From NCBI RefSeq assembly GCF_000002425.4, contig NC_037267.1, positions 9,003,398 through 9,067,397 of the forward strand: a stretch of DNA of 64,000 nucleotides. Reading direction: 5' to 3'. The stretch comes from Physcomitrium patens (Eukaryota > Streptophyta > Bryopsida > Funariales > Funariaceae). How positions within the stretch are numbered: position 1 is the stretch's first letter; the number at the start of each line of letters is the position of its first letter. The translations under genes were made by a program, and so were the position numbers. Shown here piece by piece: positions 25,808 to 39,129 of this stretch. Under the pieces are notes generated by a model, which did not search any database, had not been told where the DNA came from, and saw only the letters and a program-made list of their open reading frames with translations.

Positions 25808-27620
25808 TTTGGTGAACTTCCAATGACAATATAATCCGCGATGTTGCAGAGCGCAGGATACTAATCCTTGACAAATAACAGACGTAAAGCGAGTTGCTCG
25901 TATGGTAACTGACAAAAACACTACACCACACGATTTTCTCAAACTAACAAAAACCTTCACCTTTCTAACAGCGTGACGAAAGCACTTCTGTACTCGAGCA
26001 CAACAACAACTGCTGGGACTCGATCCAATCACAAGTGCAACGAAAACTTGGAAGACACCAAGAAACCAAGAGAACGAGAAGAATGTCCTGCGTCTTTGAG
26101 CTGACCAAACAAAAGCAATAAAATCTTCACAGTGCACTACGTACTAAAGGCTCTTCGTAAGGGGGAAAAAAAAGAAAAGAAAAAGAAACAGAAACAGACG
26201 CTCTTGGCTTCCACCTACTCAACGATGCACCAACGCAGAAAACAACACGACCTCTCAAACAACACACGCGTCTTAAAAGCTACAACAGCAACTCCACAAT
26301 CTACAACATCGAACTAAATTGAGAAAGCCAGTGAGAGCGCGAGCAGAGTCCTTCGGCAGCACGCAAGTGTCAAGCAGCCATTCCGCCGTCGAACACAGCG
26401 CCCGTTAGTCGCAAAACCTACGGCCACCTCAATGCCAACTCTCTACCTAACTAATCTCCGGACCATTCCTTCATTTATACACCCGTCAAACACTCCATGC
26501 AAACTTGCAAGAAGATCACGAAGCACTTCCCTCGCACCTTCGCCGTCGGCCGCGATCTGGGAGCTTCGCCGGCAACTCGAAAAACTTTCTAGTAACAAGT
26601 CAAAAGAAGACCTTCAAGTATTACCCCTTCCGGCAAGCATAGGAGCAACAGTGCAGAGTGGAATTGTCGATACGGGGAAGCTCGTACAAGGCAAAAAGAA
26701 GCATGCACGGACCGGAGCAGAGGGCAGGAAGGCGGGATGTGTGGCACCCAAGCACGGATTCAAGCCGAATCAACCGGCCTTTGTTACTGTGGGACCGTCC
26801 ATTCTAGATTCCCACGTCCAGCTTCGCGGCCAGGTGCACTGCACCGGAAGGTTCTTTGTGTGGCGTCCAGGTTTTCCTTCCTCAACCCGCTTTCAGGAAT
26901 GTTTCATTTTTCGTCCAATCCTACGACTTTCTCACCATCCAATTCCCTGATCATCCCAAACTCTTGGGTAAACAACTTAGAGACAAACCCCGATGGCAAA
27001 TCCTGAAGCTCTCACACATTTCACACTTGGAACCCAAAAAAACAACAGCTCTAGCAACCTCCATAATATCCTAAGTAAAAACTGATAGTAACTTCTGCAT
27101 CTGTGATTACTGCGAGCGGCGGGCAGTCACCGTGCTGGTTGAAGAAAGGCTTTGCAATTTCAGTTGAGGTTATTATTTGTCGCTGTATTAGGGAGGAGGA
27201 ACAGAATGCGAGAAGCTGCACCATATGCAGCGCAATCCAGGCCACAAAACAAGCAGGCCGAGGAATGGTCTCACAATTGTAACGAGGCTGGCTGACTGCC
27301 TGATGAGGGATATGGGATGTGGGTAAAGCATGAAAAAGACTGGGCTTCTTCTTCTTCTTCTTCCGATCGCTGCTGCTACTCCTGTGGCTCAAATTGGCGT
27401 CGCCGCCGCATTCCCAATTCAATAATTTTGATGGACCTTTCGTTGGTTGCATGTGGTTGTGGTGCCAACGCAACTGGCCCACTACGATCCCATCGGGAAC
27501 TCATCGGGAACTCATCGGGAACACTCACGCTCCCATTGCGTTCACACACGTCCTCCTGCACCTATACATTGGAGCGTCTAGGAATTGGTTGGTGTTCATG
27601 TTTTTGATGATGATGATGAT
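25808..27620. other. Upstream region of the coiled-coil gene, GC-rich
   Basis: GC-balanced DNA flanking the coiled-coil ORF. It probably holds its promoter and 5' UTR (minus strand, 25808 upward) and perhaps the start of another transcription unit. An open frame of 172 codons on the plus strand (26432-26950, ATG start) has no recognisable domain, and opposite-strand frames are also open. Short tandem repeats include CTT units at about 27345-27362 and three CGGGAACTCAT-like units at about 27495-27530. I cannot support a second gene. Confidence 0.4.
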
Positions 27621-28653
27621 TTGTTTTGATGTTGGTCTTGTTGATATTTTGACACAAATAGAACATACAAGATTGCATTGAAGTAAATTTAACCCTATAC
27701 ATGTTTAAGTTGAATAAAGTATTTGAATATAAAATAATAAATTATTAAATTACCTATAAGAATAATATATTTCTTTTCTAAAACCAAAATGATTTTTTTG
27801 TTGTTGGGATATCCACAATTTTTCTTTAATTTTCATATTTTAATCTAAACACAAAGATAATCTTTAGTAGCACATAGCTAAGTTATTTGATTGAAAATTT
27901 TCATTACCATTAGTTAGAGTCTAATTAATTAGACAAAATTTGTAAAATATTTTTTTATAAAAATAAAAATAATTCTTTATATGAAAGGATTTTAAAATTA
28001 GGATTCTTCTGAAAAATAAATAATGAAAGGTATTTAATAAGAATTATAATCAAATAAATTTAAAATTATTATTTTATATTTTTTATGTAAAATTAATGAT
28101 TTATTTCTATCTTGTGTATTTTAATTAATTTAACATAAAAAGAAATTTTCTAATAAAATATTTCATGTACACTAGATAATAACAAAAATGTCATGAAAAT
28201 ATAATTTTTAAAATATTTATTTATAATTTAAAAATAAACATTACAAATTTTTGTTGAAAATATGTTTAACAATTTATATTAGTTTTACACAAGGGGGATT
28301 TTCGAGATCAAATATTTATTCTATAAAAAAATGCAAAACGAATTTTAATTTATCTTAGTTCTGAATATTCAAATTTAAAAGTAAATTTAAATGATTAAAA
28401 TTATTTATTTATGTTAAATATATACAGTATCGTCTTATTATACTATACTATGAGGTATTATATACAAAAATAAATCGTCACAAAAAGACATCAAGTTTTA
28501 ATTCATTATAATGTATGTTATAAAAAAAATTCAGAGTAAATATATTAATATAAGATTTTATGTATTTGGGTAATGGATTTTTGAATAATTTGTAATATGT
28601 CAAGATATGTAATTATTTTTTTTGGTATATACACACACACACACACACACACA

Positions 28654-28686
<33 letters not shown>

Positions 28687-28825
28687 CAGACATGAGTTTT
28701 GTTTTACAATATATTAAGCAACTGTTTCTTTTAGATAACCATTTTCTTTGAATGCACATAGTTTTCATAATTTAATACATACCCGAGTTTACCAATTTGA
28801 AATTAGAGATTATCATTGATTATTT

Positions 28826-28875
28826 TGTGCCTTCTAAAAATTCCTCTTAATTCCTCTTAATTTTAGAAGGCACAA
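28826..28875. repeat. Perfect 15-bp hairpin
   Basis: TTGTGCCTTCTAAAA at 28826-28840 is the exact reverse complement of 28861-28875. The 20-base loop holds two tandem TTCCTCTTAA units. It could be a small foldback element or the core of a MITE. No coding context. Confidence 0.7.
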
Positions 28876-29198
28876 TTTATTCTAACAATTCCTCTTAATT
28901 TTATCTTTTGTTTCTTCTTCATTTCTACATTATGTGAAAGTGTTATATAGAAATAATAGATAATAATAACATAAAGCAAATTTCTAAGTTTGTTTTATTA
29001 AATTCATATTAAATTTTATTGTTTTTATTAACGTCATAAAGTTTTTATTACTATATTTTCTCTTTTAAAATTACATCTATACTTAAAAAAAAAATCTTGA
29101 GTTGAAGTTTTTGAAATGAATTGAGTTAAAAATTATGAAACAAATTTTGAAATACTTATTAAGAAACAACTTTACATATTTATTATATTATTTTATTA

Positions 29199-29321
29199 TT
29201 ATAACCATAACATTTACATAGTTTCAGTATTTATAAATATAAAATATAAAATATTCATTTTTGAAGAAAAAAGGAAAAAAAGAAAAAAAATACTGAAACT
29301 ATGTAACGGTTATGGTTATAA
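29199..29321. repeat. 33-bp foldback with 57-base loop (MITE-like or miRNA-precursor-like)
   Basis: 29199-29231 and 29289-29321 are reverse complements over about 33 bases with two mismatches, in the middle of the stem. Total length is 123 bases. The loop is AT-rich with an A-rich tract. The length and stem quality fit either a short MITE or a plant pri-miRNA foldback; nothing in the sequence separates the two. Confidence 0.65.
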
Positions 29322-29364
29322 TTTAAGTTAAATGTAAATTTTTATATGTAATATTTTAAAATTT

Positions 29365-29402
<38 letters not shown>

Positions 29403-29841
29403 AGAAATCAATTCACCTAAATCTTATGATTCAATCTATGTAACTGCTTTTCTTTTTTAGAAGTTGGAAAACTCATAAACTGATTTGTTGATTTTACTTT
29501 AATCTCTTGAAAAATTTGAAGGTGGAGGGATAAAGTTTTGTGATAGAAAAGAGGAGGGAAAGGGGGTAAATGGTATGAAGTGAGTGGGTGCTTTCATAAT
29601 AAATGTGCTTGAATTGGGTACTTTAAAGTGCTACAAAATCAAAGCAAGTACAAGGTGATGCACGGTGGTGCAAGAGAGATCCTAAATCCCTTCTTCTCAA
29701 GGAAGATCAAGGAAGAACTTGGATTATTCTTTGCAGTTGTCTATTGAATTTACAATTGTTTTTTAAAAATAAAAATATAGTAACACAGATTAAATCATGG
29801 AAGTAAAATGCATCAATTTAAATTTTAGGTTGCTAAATTTA

Positions 29842-29880
<39 letters not shown>

Positions 29881-30295
29881 TTTTAAATTTTAAATTAAAA
29901 ATTAATTAAAAAATATATCTATATAAAAAAAATTATTTATTAATTTTTTGTGTAGATATTCTCTTATCATAATTATTTATGTATGTATGTATTTATAAAA
30001 AATATATGTAATATAATGTCTTTTATGAAGTTTTTTCCATGTAAATTTTCTAATTGTTTAGAAAACTGAATCAATATATAAATAAAATTAAATACGTCAT
30101 TCTTTGCCAAACCAATTTCTGAAATTTCAATTTTTTATGTTTAAATATTATAAAACATATGGTTTATTTTATTTATTTCGAAAAAAACTTAATTTATTTA
30201 GAAAAAAATAAAATAAATGAACAGTGTTATGAAATAATTTGAATAATTATTATTCTTTTAGTCTATGGATTGATTGAATATCTCTCAGCATATTT

Positions 30296-30342
30296 GTGAA
30301 CTAAAATAATCCTCTACTAGTTGGTAGGTTATTCTAATTCAC
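30296..30342 (+). repeat. Dispersed palindromic hairpin repeat, copy 4
   Basis: Starts GTGAACTAAAATAATCCTCT and ends TTATTCTAATTCAC. It is followed by the same kind of AT-rich leader and then a GC-rich island. Confidence 0.65.
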
Positions 30343-30649
30343 AACAATTAATTTATCTAATATTTTCTTTTTGATTGTAACTAGTGCTTAAGCATTATCC
30401 ATTAACTCTTAACGTCTCTAAAAATTAATCCATTACTCAAAACAAAACCTTAACCACAAAGCACACTTACAATAAAAAATTCCAATACATTTGAGAATTT
30501 TTTTATATATATATTTTTATAATACTCCATTTATTAAGAAATATTCATCCAAGAATGAGAATTCATTCGAGAACTAATTTTCATCTGGAAATGAATTCTC
30601 ATCTAATACAAGTTTTTATCTAATTTAAAATTTCACCTTAAACCTAACT

Positions 30650-31450
30650 TCATCCGTTCTCACCAATGGTAGAAGAAGTCGACCGACGATTAAACAAAAT
30701 AGGAAGTTTGATTCCCTTGCGCCCAGCCTCACATGAATTTTGTAATCCTTGTGCAAAATCTGTTGTAATGCCTTGTATATTTTCTTTTTAAGCCCTCAGC
30801 TTCTAACACTTTTCTGGTAGCTTCCTACGGTTGTGGGAGCTAAACCTCTTCCTCCTACTTTCGTCTGCAATCCTATTCACTGGCCGGATCTAGTAGGCGT
30901 ACACAACATGCCCAACTGATAGCTTGATAAAACATGACATCTGGATCTACTAGGTGCGCAGGATGGCTCAATTAAAACGCTAACCGTAGACACAACCTTC
31001 ATCTGTCACTTGACTGCCTGAAGCTCCTGGAACTGGACTCAAAAACTCTTCACACAGGACTTTTGCTCCACCGCAGCGCTACCGACAATCACAACTTGCT
31101 CTTGCCTTGAATTCAGAAACACATAACGATTTCTTGCGAAGTACAACCCGCAACGAAGAACCAGCAACTTGTTACGCTCTCTTGTTAGAATCCTTCGAAC
31201 AACTAGCTCCACTGCCACCAATGGCCAAATGGTACAGAGCTCTATAACACTGCTCATCGCCGCTCACCTAGCAAGGACATGAATGAGGCACCACCCCAGC
31301 CTGACACAACAACAAGGAACAATCAAAGAACTCAATGCAGCAGCAGCAGGAGGTGTTCAGCGGCATCCAAATCACTTTGGTGATGAACCCACTGAATCGT
31401 ATAAAAATGTGCCACTAACTCACTCACCCTTGAGAAGCTCAGTTGCAACC
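30650..31450. other. GC-richer island inserted against the copia relic
   Basis: Mixed-composition DNA with only short ORFs. It begins after the hairpin repeat (copy 4) and leader, and ends where Ty1/copia RNase H coding sequence begins on the minus strand, so it appears to truncate that relic. No gene recognised. Confidence 0.4.
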
Positions 31451-32590
31451 AGGATTAATTTGTGGCGATTTCTCTTGCTCCGTCGTATAAAGCTTTGTAT
31501 TCCGCTTTAGTTGTTGATAATGCAATAGTTTCTTGTAAGTTGCTACTGCAATAAATAAGTGAAGATCCAAATTTATGTAACAATCCTGTTACTGATTTTT
31601 TAGTATCTGTATCTCAAGCAAAATTTGCATCCGCATAAGCCTGTTATTCTCCTTCATCACAAAAAACAAAATTCCATGATTCATTATTCTTTTGAGATAT
31701 TTTAAAATATTTTTGGCTGCCATAAGATGTGCTCTATTTTTGGCTGCGATAAATATTTTTTCTTCAAAAATGTCATTTAAAAATGTAATATTGACATTTA
31801 AATGTCTAATTTCTATTTTCTTCTAGCAATAAGTGCTACAACACATCTTATAGTTGCCAATTTTACCACAAGAGAAAATGTTTTAAAATAATCAATGATT
31901 GATTTTTGAAAATCTCTTCTTGTTATTAGTCTTTCCTTGTATTATTTAACATTTTTATTATTGTTTGTTTTAGCTTTAAATATCCATTTTGAATCAATTG
32001 ATTTGATTCAATCTTGTTGATTAATAAGATTCCACATAACATTTTTTCTAATAACACTTATTTCTTGTTGAATTGCTTCATTCTACTCTATAGAATTTAT
32101 TGCCTCATAAAAAATTTAGATTCTCATATTTCATGTTTTTCTACTATCTAAATGTAATCTTCTAATCTTGAATTTGATTTCTTTATTCATTTTGATTTTT
32201 TTCAGATTTATCTCTCCAATATCATGATTTTTTTATTTTTTTATTTTTATTTTTATTTTTTTTCTCTTTGAATAGTATTGTTTGAAATGTTACCTTTTGA
32301 ATTTGCTAGATGATCATCCTTATAATCAGTTTTGTGGAAGTTCAAAACATTCATTCTATACCTTAATTTCAATATTGTTTTCATTTGGTTCTATATATAT
32401 ATATATTTTTTATTGAAATACTTCTTGATCAATATGTTCTTGATTAATAATTAAATTAGCTTTGTCATATGTTTCATAATTTTGAATATTTATTGCCAAA
32501 ATTTTGATTGACTTTGTACTAGTTTTGATCATATTATCAATTTTCACAAATCTAATTTTGGATTCATCAAATATTACATCTCTGCTAAGA

Positions 32591-32621
<31 letters not shown>

Positions 32622-32960
32622 GTGAATTGTATAATCTATACTCTTTATTCCTTTCATCATATTCCAAAATGATACATCTCAAAGTTTTGGATTTATTTAC
32701 AATCTTTTTTCCTTAGGTACATGTACATATGCCAAGCTATTTATAATTCTTAAATGTTGAACTTTTGGTTTCTTCTTTGTCCATCTTTTTTGATGTTTCT
32801 TCTCCATTAGCCCTTGTAGGTCTTTTATTTATAAGAAGATTCTTTATATTTACTATTTTTGATCAAAGATATATAAGTAATTTTGCTTTATATTGGAATT
32901 TTTTTACCTTTTATGAAGATAAAACTCATCCCTCAACTCAAATTATAAAATAGCCTCAAT
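31450..32960 (-). mobile_element. Ty1/copia retrotransposon relic, minus strand
   Basis: Minus-strand fragments read as copia pol. RNase H shows E-T-I-A-L-S-T-T-K-A-E-Y-K-A-L (about 31490-31540), and just before it D-A-N-F-A and K-K-S-V-T-G-L-L, the usual copia D-A-D-F-A-G and R-S-T-T-G blocks. An RT-type segment with a K-A-K-T-N-like block lies near 31950. Stops and frameshifts are frequent, and a 25-base T run interrupts at about 32596. This is Pseudoviridae-type and clearly dead. The 3' end is cut by the adjoining GC-rich island. Confidence 0.75.
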
Positions 32961-32969
32961 TAAAAGCTG

Positions 32970-33836
32970 CTTATAATTGGTGGTGTGAAGTAAAAAAAAA
33001 TTAACAAGAACAAAAGAAGAACAAATACAAAACAAGTGAAAGGAATGTATTCAAGCAAATACACACTCCAAAACTTAGTCACAATTTGTTCATTAGATTT
33101 TCATCCAATAAAAAGTAAAATTTATATTTTTAAATAGTCACTTTTATTATCTTTTTAATAACATAAAAAACTTATAAATCCAATTTATTATGAATAATTT
33201 ATAAAAGTTTTTAAATATCAAATAAATAATAAAAAAAATTAAGTAGAAATATTTTACTTGAAAGATAAGTTGCTCATAGATGAAAGGTTCAAGCCTCACC
33301 AAGGCTCACATATAGTGTATAAAGGTTGCTGAGAGAAGCCATGAGGCCTTAGTTTTATCTTCCTAACTATATTCAAGGTATTACAACTCATATGAGACTT
33401 GTGTATTTTCCTTGTTATAAGAACTAGATTAGCTGTTGGTCATCCTATTTTATACCAATAAAACTAATATTTTTATATTTTTGATTTAACAATGATGTTC
33501 AAAAATATCCACTTAGCCTAGAAACTTTATATGGCCTATAAATCTTGCTCCATTTCTTCATAATATCTCCTAACGTGGTAATAATTTAATTTTATCAAAG
33601 TCTCAAAAGTTTCTTTAAAAATTCCTAAAAAATTCTAAATAAATTCTAAATTATTTATAGTATTTTATAATTCTAATATCAAATATAATCTAATTTACTT
33701 ACTTTGATAAATTTTTATAGTGATAAAATCAATTTAAATCTACTAAATTTTTTATTTTTAATATAACTAAAAAAACATGAAATTTATTTTCATGCTTTTT
33801 ATAATTCTTGACTTATATTTTTAGATTTTTAATAAA

Positions 33837-33876
<40 letters not shown>

Positions 33877-34740
33877 AATAAAAGACCAATGTAGACATTG
33901 GTCTTAATAACTAATCTTTAATACTTCATAATAAATAAAAATATTAAATTAACTAAAATAATTACTTCTAAGACTTATTAAGATTCTATTTTTATATATT
34001 TTTTCTATAAGATACTTCTATCTTATAAAAATTTCTAAATTCTAATGAATAATCAAATTATCAAAAAATCTCTAATACTAATATTTTTATGTATAAAATA
34101 ATCAAAACTTATATTTTTAAGAATTTCACCAATTAAGATCTATTAGTAGGACTCACATATGGTGATCATCTAAGATTATTTGTGAAAATAGAAATAATCC
34201 AATTGTTATCTTTGACAAAATTAATAATAATAAAAAAAATTATCAAATTAAAATATTACTATACATATTGGAATTAATATATCTACATGTGTAGCAACTT
34301 TTTACTTTGTCACTAGTTCAATATAGATAGTACTTATATTTCTATCAAGATTTGAATTGAGAACTACATGATTTTAAATCCATAATAATTTAATCTAGTC
34401 TTATTAGACACATAGAGGATGATTGTGACTTAAGAAAATATACTTAATCATGCTTGCCACCTTTGCCTTGAGCCTAGTGTCTCAATATACTAAAGATATA
34501 AGTAATCTATAGATTTGACTTAGAACTACTAATAAATATGACAATGTATATTATTTTTAGAATTAATGTTTGTATCCAATATTCTTTACAATGACTTCTA
34601 TGAATTTGTGTAAGAAATTCTTCTCTTTCTAATATTTTGAGTTGAATTGAATTATTATCAAAAACTTCTTTAATAATATACAATTTTATCCAAAGTGCAT
34701 CAAATTTAGTTAAAAACTCAAGTTTTTTAGAATCTTGAAC
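32970..34740. other. AT-rich DNA with LTR-like repeat segments
   Basis: No gene. Segments near 33300-33420 and 34140-34330 resemble those at about 21060-21540 and 41290-41390 (CATGAGGCC, GGCTACTTTCTT and CTCACATATGGTGA-type words), so a repeat family, probably LTRs, is scattered here. A TA repeat lies at about 33839-33872. Confidence 0.45.
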
Positions 34741-34742
34741 TA

Positions 34743-35453
34743 TTATCCATATCCATAGAATAAGAAGATATTTTTTAAAGTTTTTTTAATAAAAAATCTT
34801 CTTCTTTCTCCTCTAAGTAGTTTGTATGTATTGAGTTGCAAATTTTGAAATCTCACTAAGTCTTTTGAAATTCCCAAACATTCTTTCAAAGATTGAAAAT
34901 CATCCAATCTTTTGTTAATGATAATATATAAGGATGGAACTTTAAATTCTATAAACAAAATGGCTTCTATTCCATATACCAAAGAAAAAAGTATAGCTCT
35001 TATAGAAACCTTGTAAATAGTTTGGTAAGCCTTAAGTACCAACATAAGCTTAAGATCCCAATCATGCTTAGAATCCATCTCAATTTTCTTCAATATTCAA
35101 ATCAGGGTTTTGTTGTCTCTTTTTGTAAGATCATTTATTTGAGGATGATAAAGAATAATCTTCTTATGATTGATAGTTAATAATGTGGTCATTTTTTTAA
35201 TAGTCTTATTTAAAAAATGATTACTATTGTCACTAATAAAGATTTGTGGACATTAAAATGAACTATGATATTTTCATACAAAAATATGAGAGTTTATTTA
35301 GCATCCACCTTCTTCACAACTTTTGTTTTTGCCAATTTGGTCAAATATTTTGTAGCTACAAGATAAATGGATCTAATATGGTGTATATCTCATTTTTAAA
35401 TGAAATAAATAGAAGTGAGGGATTTAAAGGCATTGCTAGATTTAAATCATTGT

Positions 35454-35502
<49 letters not shown>

Positions 35503-38500
35503 AAGCAAGCATTACAAGATCATATAAAAGATTCTAAATTGATAAATAATATAGGCCAAAAATAATATATTCTAAATATTTTTTGAGTTTTTAAGTGATT
35601 AAAGAAGTATCTACCACAAGCACTTGAATGACAAGCTTCTAATACAAGTGGTACTTCTTCATAAATAAGATAACATCTTAAAATTTTATCAATTTGTTAA
35701 TAATATAGTTTCTTGGCTATAAGAGCATAATGGATATTATTTATTCTAATCTTTTGTTCTTCATTTTTTTGATAAGGCATTGACTAGTTGTTGAATACTC
35801 AAAAATTCAACAATATGTTCATATCATGTAAGTGCCACTATAATATAGAACAAATGAATATCCAAAATTTCATCATCTATATCTTTGATACCTATATTTG
35901 TAGATAATCATGAAAGATAATTGGCTTATTTAAGTTGTTTCTCTAGTTTCTATTATATTGTATAATCAAATTTTGCTAAAAAAAATATCCATCTTATTAA
36001 TCTATTATTTAAATTTGATTTACTTACAATATATCTAAAGGCCCTGTGATCTACAAAAGAAATAATCTTATTCATGAAAAGATAATGGTAGAATTTTTTG
36101 ACCTTAAAGACCATAGCCAAATATTTTCGCTTTGTGGTTATATAGTTACATTTAGTACTTGTTAATTCTTTATTAGCAAAAACAATTAGATGAATTACAT
36201 CCTTATCATGAAGTTGATATAAGGCACTACCTACTGCCAATTTAAAGACATTACAAAAGACATAGAAAGGTTGATTCTAATTTGGTGGTAGTAGACAAGG
36301 ATATGAAAGCAATTTGGATTTAATTACATCATAATCAACTTAATATTTAGAAGTCCATTTAAATTTGGTAGTTATTTCAACAAATTAGTCAACGGAGAGG
36401 CATGAATAGAATATAATTCAATCAAATCATGATACCAATCCATATGTCCTAAAATCTTTTGAATGTCTTTTATTCCATTTAGAGGTGGTTGGTTTGCAAT
36501 AACCTTTACTTTTTCAAGATCAAGTTCTTTCTTCTTAGAAATGATATAATCCAATAAAATTCTTTTTTAACTGCCAAATAAATCTAATTTGAGTTGAAGA
36601 AAATTCCTACTCTTCCACAATGTTGGAAGCACAGTTGAAGGCTTTTATGGTTATTATTTTTTGAAGATTGATAACTAAAATAATCAATAAAAATTGACAT
36701 AGTTTTTTGAAGAAGGTCTAAAAATATGTAGATCACAACTCTTTGAAAAGCTCAAGGATCATTGCATAAGAAAAAAAACATTATTATATATACAAAGTTT
36801 CTTTAAAGTAATTTAAATTCAATCTTGTATCAATCTTCAAAAGCTATTGATATTTGATTGTTACAAGAGTAGCCATCTACAAAACTATAGAAGTTATGAT
36901 CCGCTATATTATCTATTATAGAAGTAATAAAAGGTAATAAAAAATGATCTTTTTGAATATACTTATTTAGATCTTGATAATCCATATACACCTTCAGCTT
37001 ATTCCTTATCTTTTTCTTTACCAAGACATTATGAAACAACTAATCCGTAATTTCTATAGTTTTTATAAATCCTATTTGAAGTATTCTTTTCAATTTTGTT
37101 TTTATAATAAGTTGGATCCTAGTATTGAGTCTTCTATGTTTTTGTCTATTAGGTATTGTATTTGAAAGAAGTGGGACAATGTGTCAACAAATGCTAAAAG
37201 AAATACCTTTTAAATCTTTATAAGACCATGAAAATATATTAAAATATTCTATTACTAAGAATATGTAATTTTCACATTTTTTTTTTTTTACCTAATTGAA
37301 ATCCAAATTTGACATATTTGGATTCTTCTTCATCATGATTGATTAGAATTTTGATCCAATTTTATTCTACCACATGTATGGGGTCAATAGGTCTATGGTA
37401 CCAATTTTTAGGTACTATTGGATAAGTCAGTATATTACGTTCAGCTGCAATGCTTTGAGAAGTATGTTTGAATTACAAAAGAAGAGACATGACGGTTTCT
37501 TCTTTTATGATAGTATTCAAATTGTCTACTTAAATTCCATGAATTTCGAAGCTAAAAGATTCATTTATACAAATATCATCAACCAAAGTTATAAGATCTT
37601 GACAATCATCTTTAAGTTCTAACCAATCAATTATTTCTATAAATTGAATATAGATGTCTTCTTCTTTGTAAGGATTCTCTTTTAACTATTTGAAAAAATC
37701 ACCTTCATCTTCATATTTATATAATCCAAAACCAATACATCTTATTGGTGCAATAGTTGGATTTGAATTAGATTAGATAAAATTGCTTTAATTGGCTTCT
37801 ATGGATGTGAGTCAATTGTAGGTACTATTGGATAAGTCAATATATAGTCAATATATGACTATATTAATTGAGCCAAGGATTAGAGTTTAAAGTAACTAGA
37901 TACTATGATTGTTGTATAATTGTCTAAAGGTCCAAATATGAAGTAAGGTTTAGAAGCCCTACAATTTGTTATTCCTTTACATTGCTTCAACTATCCTCTT
38001 CCTAACAAAAGAGGGTAATTCTCTGCTTCTTCATATAAAAGTAGCACATAAAATGATATTACATAATCTAGACCTTTTGCTTCCATACAAAGATCACAAA
38101 TTTGACCTAAATGTTGATAAGGTCTTTGATTAGTTATTCTTACTTTCATAATTGCCTTGTGAATGATTTTCAAACATACTTTGTTCATGGTGGATTTAGG
38201 CATAATATTGATACTACTTCTATCATCTACTATAACCTTAGGAATTATTTTATCTACAAATTTTACATCTACTTCAACAAGTCCATATTTTCTATTGTTT
38301 TTTTTTCTTCTAAGATAATATTCCCTTCTAAATTACCAATTTCAATTCTAGCTATTCTTTCCATCTTCTTGGTTTTTTTTGTAATGTAACTCCTTTTTTG
38401 AGGTCATTTTTGATACTTGGTGCTATTTGAACCAATTGTCTAAAAGAAATGTAGGCTCTAAATTCTACAAAGAACTTACCATATGTCATAAGGTTCTATA

Positions 38501-38715
38501 AGATTAAAGATTCTATTAATTGTTGGTTGTTTCAAAAAGATACTGTTTTGGATATATGTTATAAATCCTTGTAATGTCCTATGATTGGTTTGAACAATCG
38601 TTGAAGGATGATAATTTAGACCATTGCTTGAGAGATCATAATACATATTTGATGGATCCTTTGTAATAATAGAATCTACAAATTTAACTTCCCACATATT
38701 CCCTCTTGCTTGGTA
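34743..38715 (-). mobile_element. Ty3/gypsy relic, minus strand (PR, RT, RNase H, IN fragments)
   Basis: Read right to left: a gag C-terminal/protease region at about 38700-37980 (L-L-L-G-R-G-W-L near 37990), RT at 37039-36830 (V-Y-M-D-Y-Q-D-L-N-K-Y and F-V-D-G-Y-S), an RT tail at 36554-36372 with the I-Q-K-I-L-G-H block, RNase H at 36240-35953 (F-V-D-H-R-A-F-R-Y), and the integrase end at 35170-34743 (Y-H-P-Q-I-N, D-W-D-L-K-L, L-V-Y-G-I-E-A, V-P-S-L). Many stops. The RT motif spacing resembles plant non-chromodomain gypsy lineages. Both LTRs are unclear. A TA run sits in the flank at about 35456-35500. Confidence 0.8.
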
Positions 38716-38761
38716 TGAGCTAAAATAAACCTCCACTAGTTGGAAGTTTATTTTAGTTCAC
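38716..38761 (+). repeat. Dispersed palindromic hairpin repeat, copy 5
   Basis: Reads GAGCTAAAATAAACCTCCAC, then TAGTTGGAAGTTTATTTTAG, close to the consensus. It is followed by an AT-rich leader with several TTCATCC words and then the 39.1-41.1 kb GC-rich island. Confidence 0.7.
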
Positions 38762-39129
38762 AATAAGTAAATTAACTACAGAAATTTTAGAAGTTTTAGC
38801 TATTATTTAAATTCCAATTATATCACACTTCATCCTTCTTAAAACAACCAAGTTCTTGAGCAAAACCTCCACCATTAATTTACTGTTATAATAGAAAATT
38901 ATTCACACAATGTATATCCAAAGGAATTCCTATTAATTCTTAATTTAATCTTTTGTTTAGTTATTTTATTTTATTTTATTTTTATTTAATTAAGATTCAT
39001 CCATAAAATTCATCCAAATATAAGTTATCATCTATAAATAACTTTTCATCCATGCTTAGGATTCATCCATGAAAACTTCATCCAAATTAACTTGTCCAAA
39101 CCCTAAATTTTCTAAACCCTAATTAAATT

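Larger units (their letters stand above)
27620..30650. other. Very AT-rich intergenic DNA with microsatellites and hairpins
   Basis: No gene recognised. It contains an AC repeat running into a TA repeat (about 28629-28683), TA repeats at about 29370-29400 and 29850-29875, and the two hairpins listed separately. A copy of the dispersed hairpin repeat lies at 30296-30342, followed by an AT-rich leader with TTCATCC-like words. Confidence 0.6.

Noticed and set aside
26432..26950. 172-codon ORF upstream of the coiled-coil gene
   Set aside because: No domain, overlapping open frames in the other frames and strand, and position in the probable promoter region. Kept only as a note.
27051..27482. 143-codon minus-strand ORF in the GC-rich island
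   Set aside because: Composition-driven and antisense to other equally open frames; no conserved motif visible.
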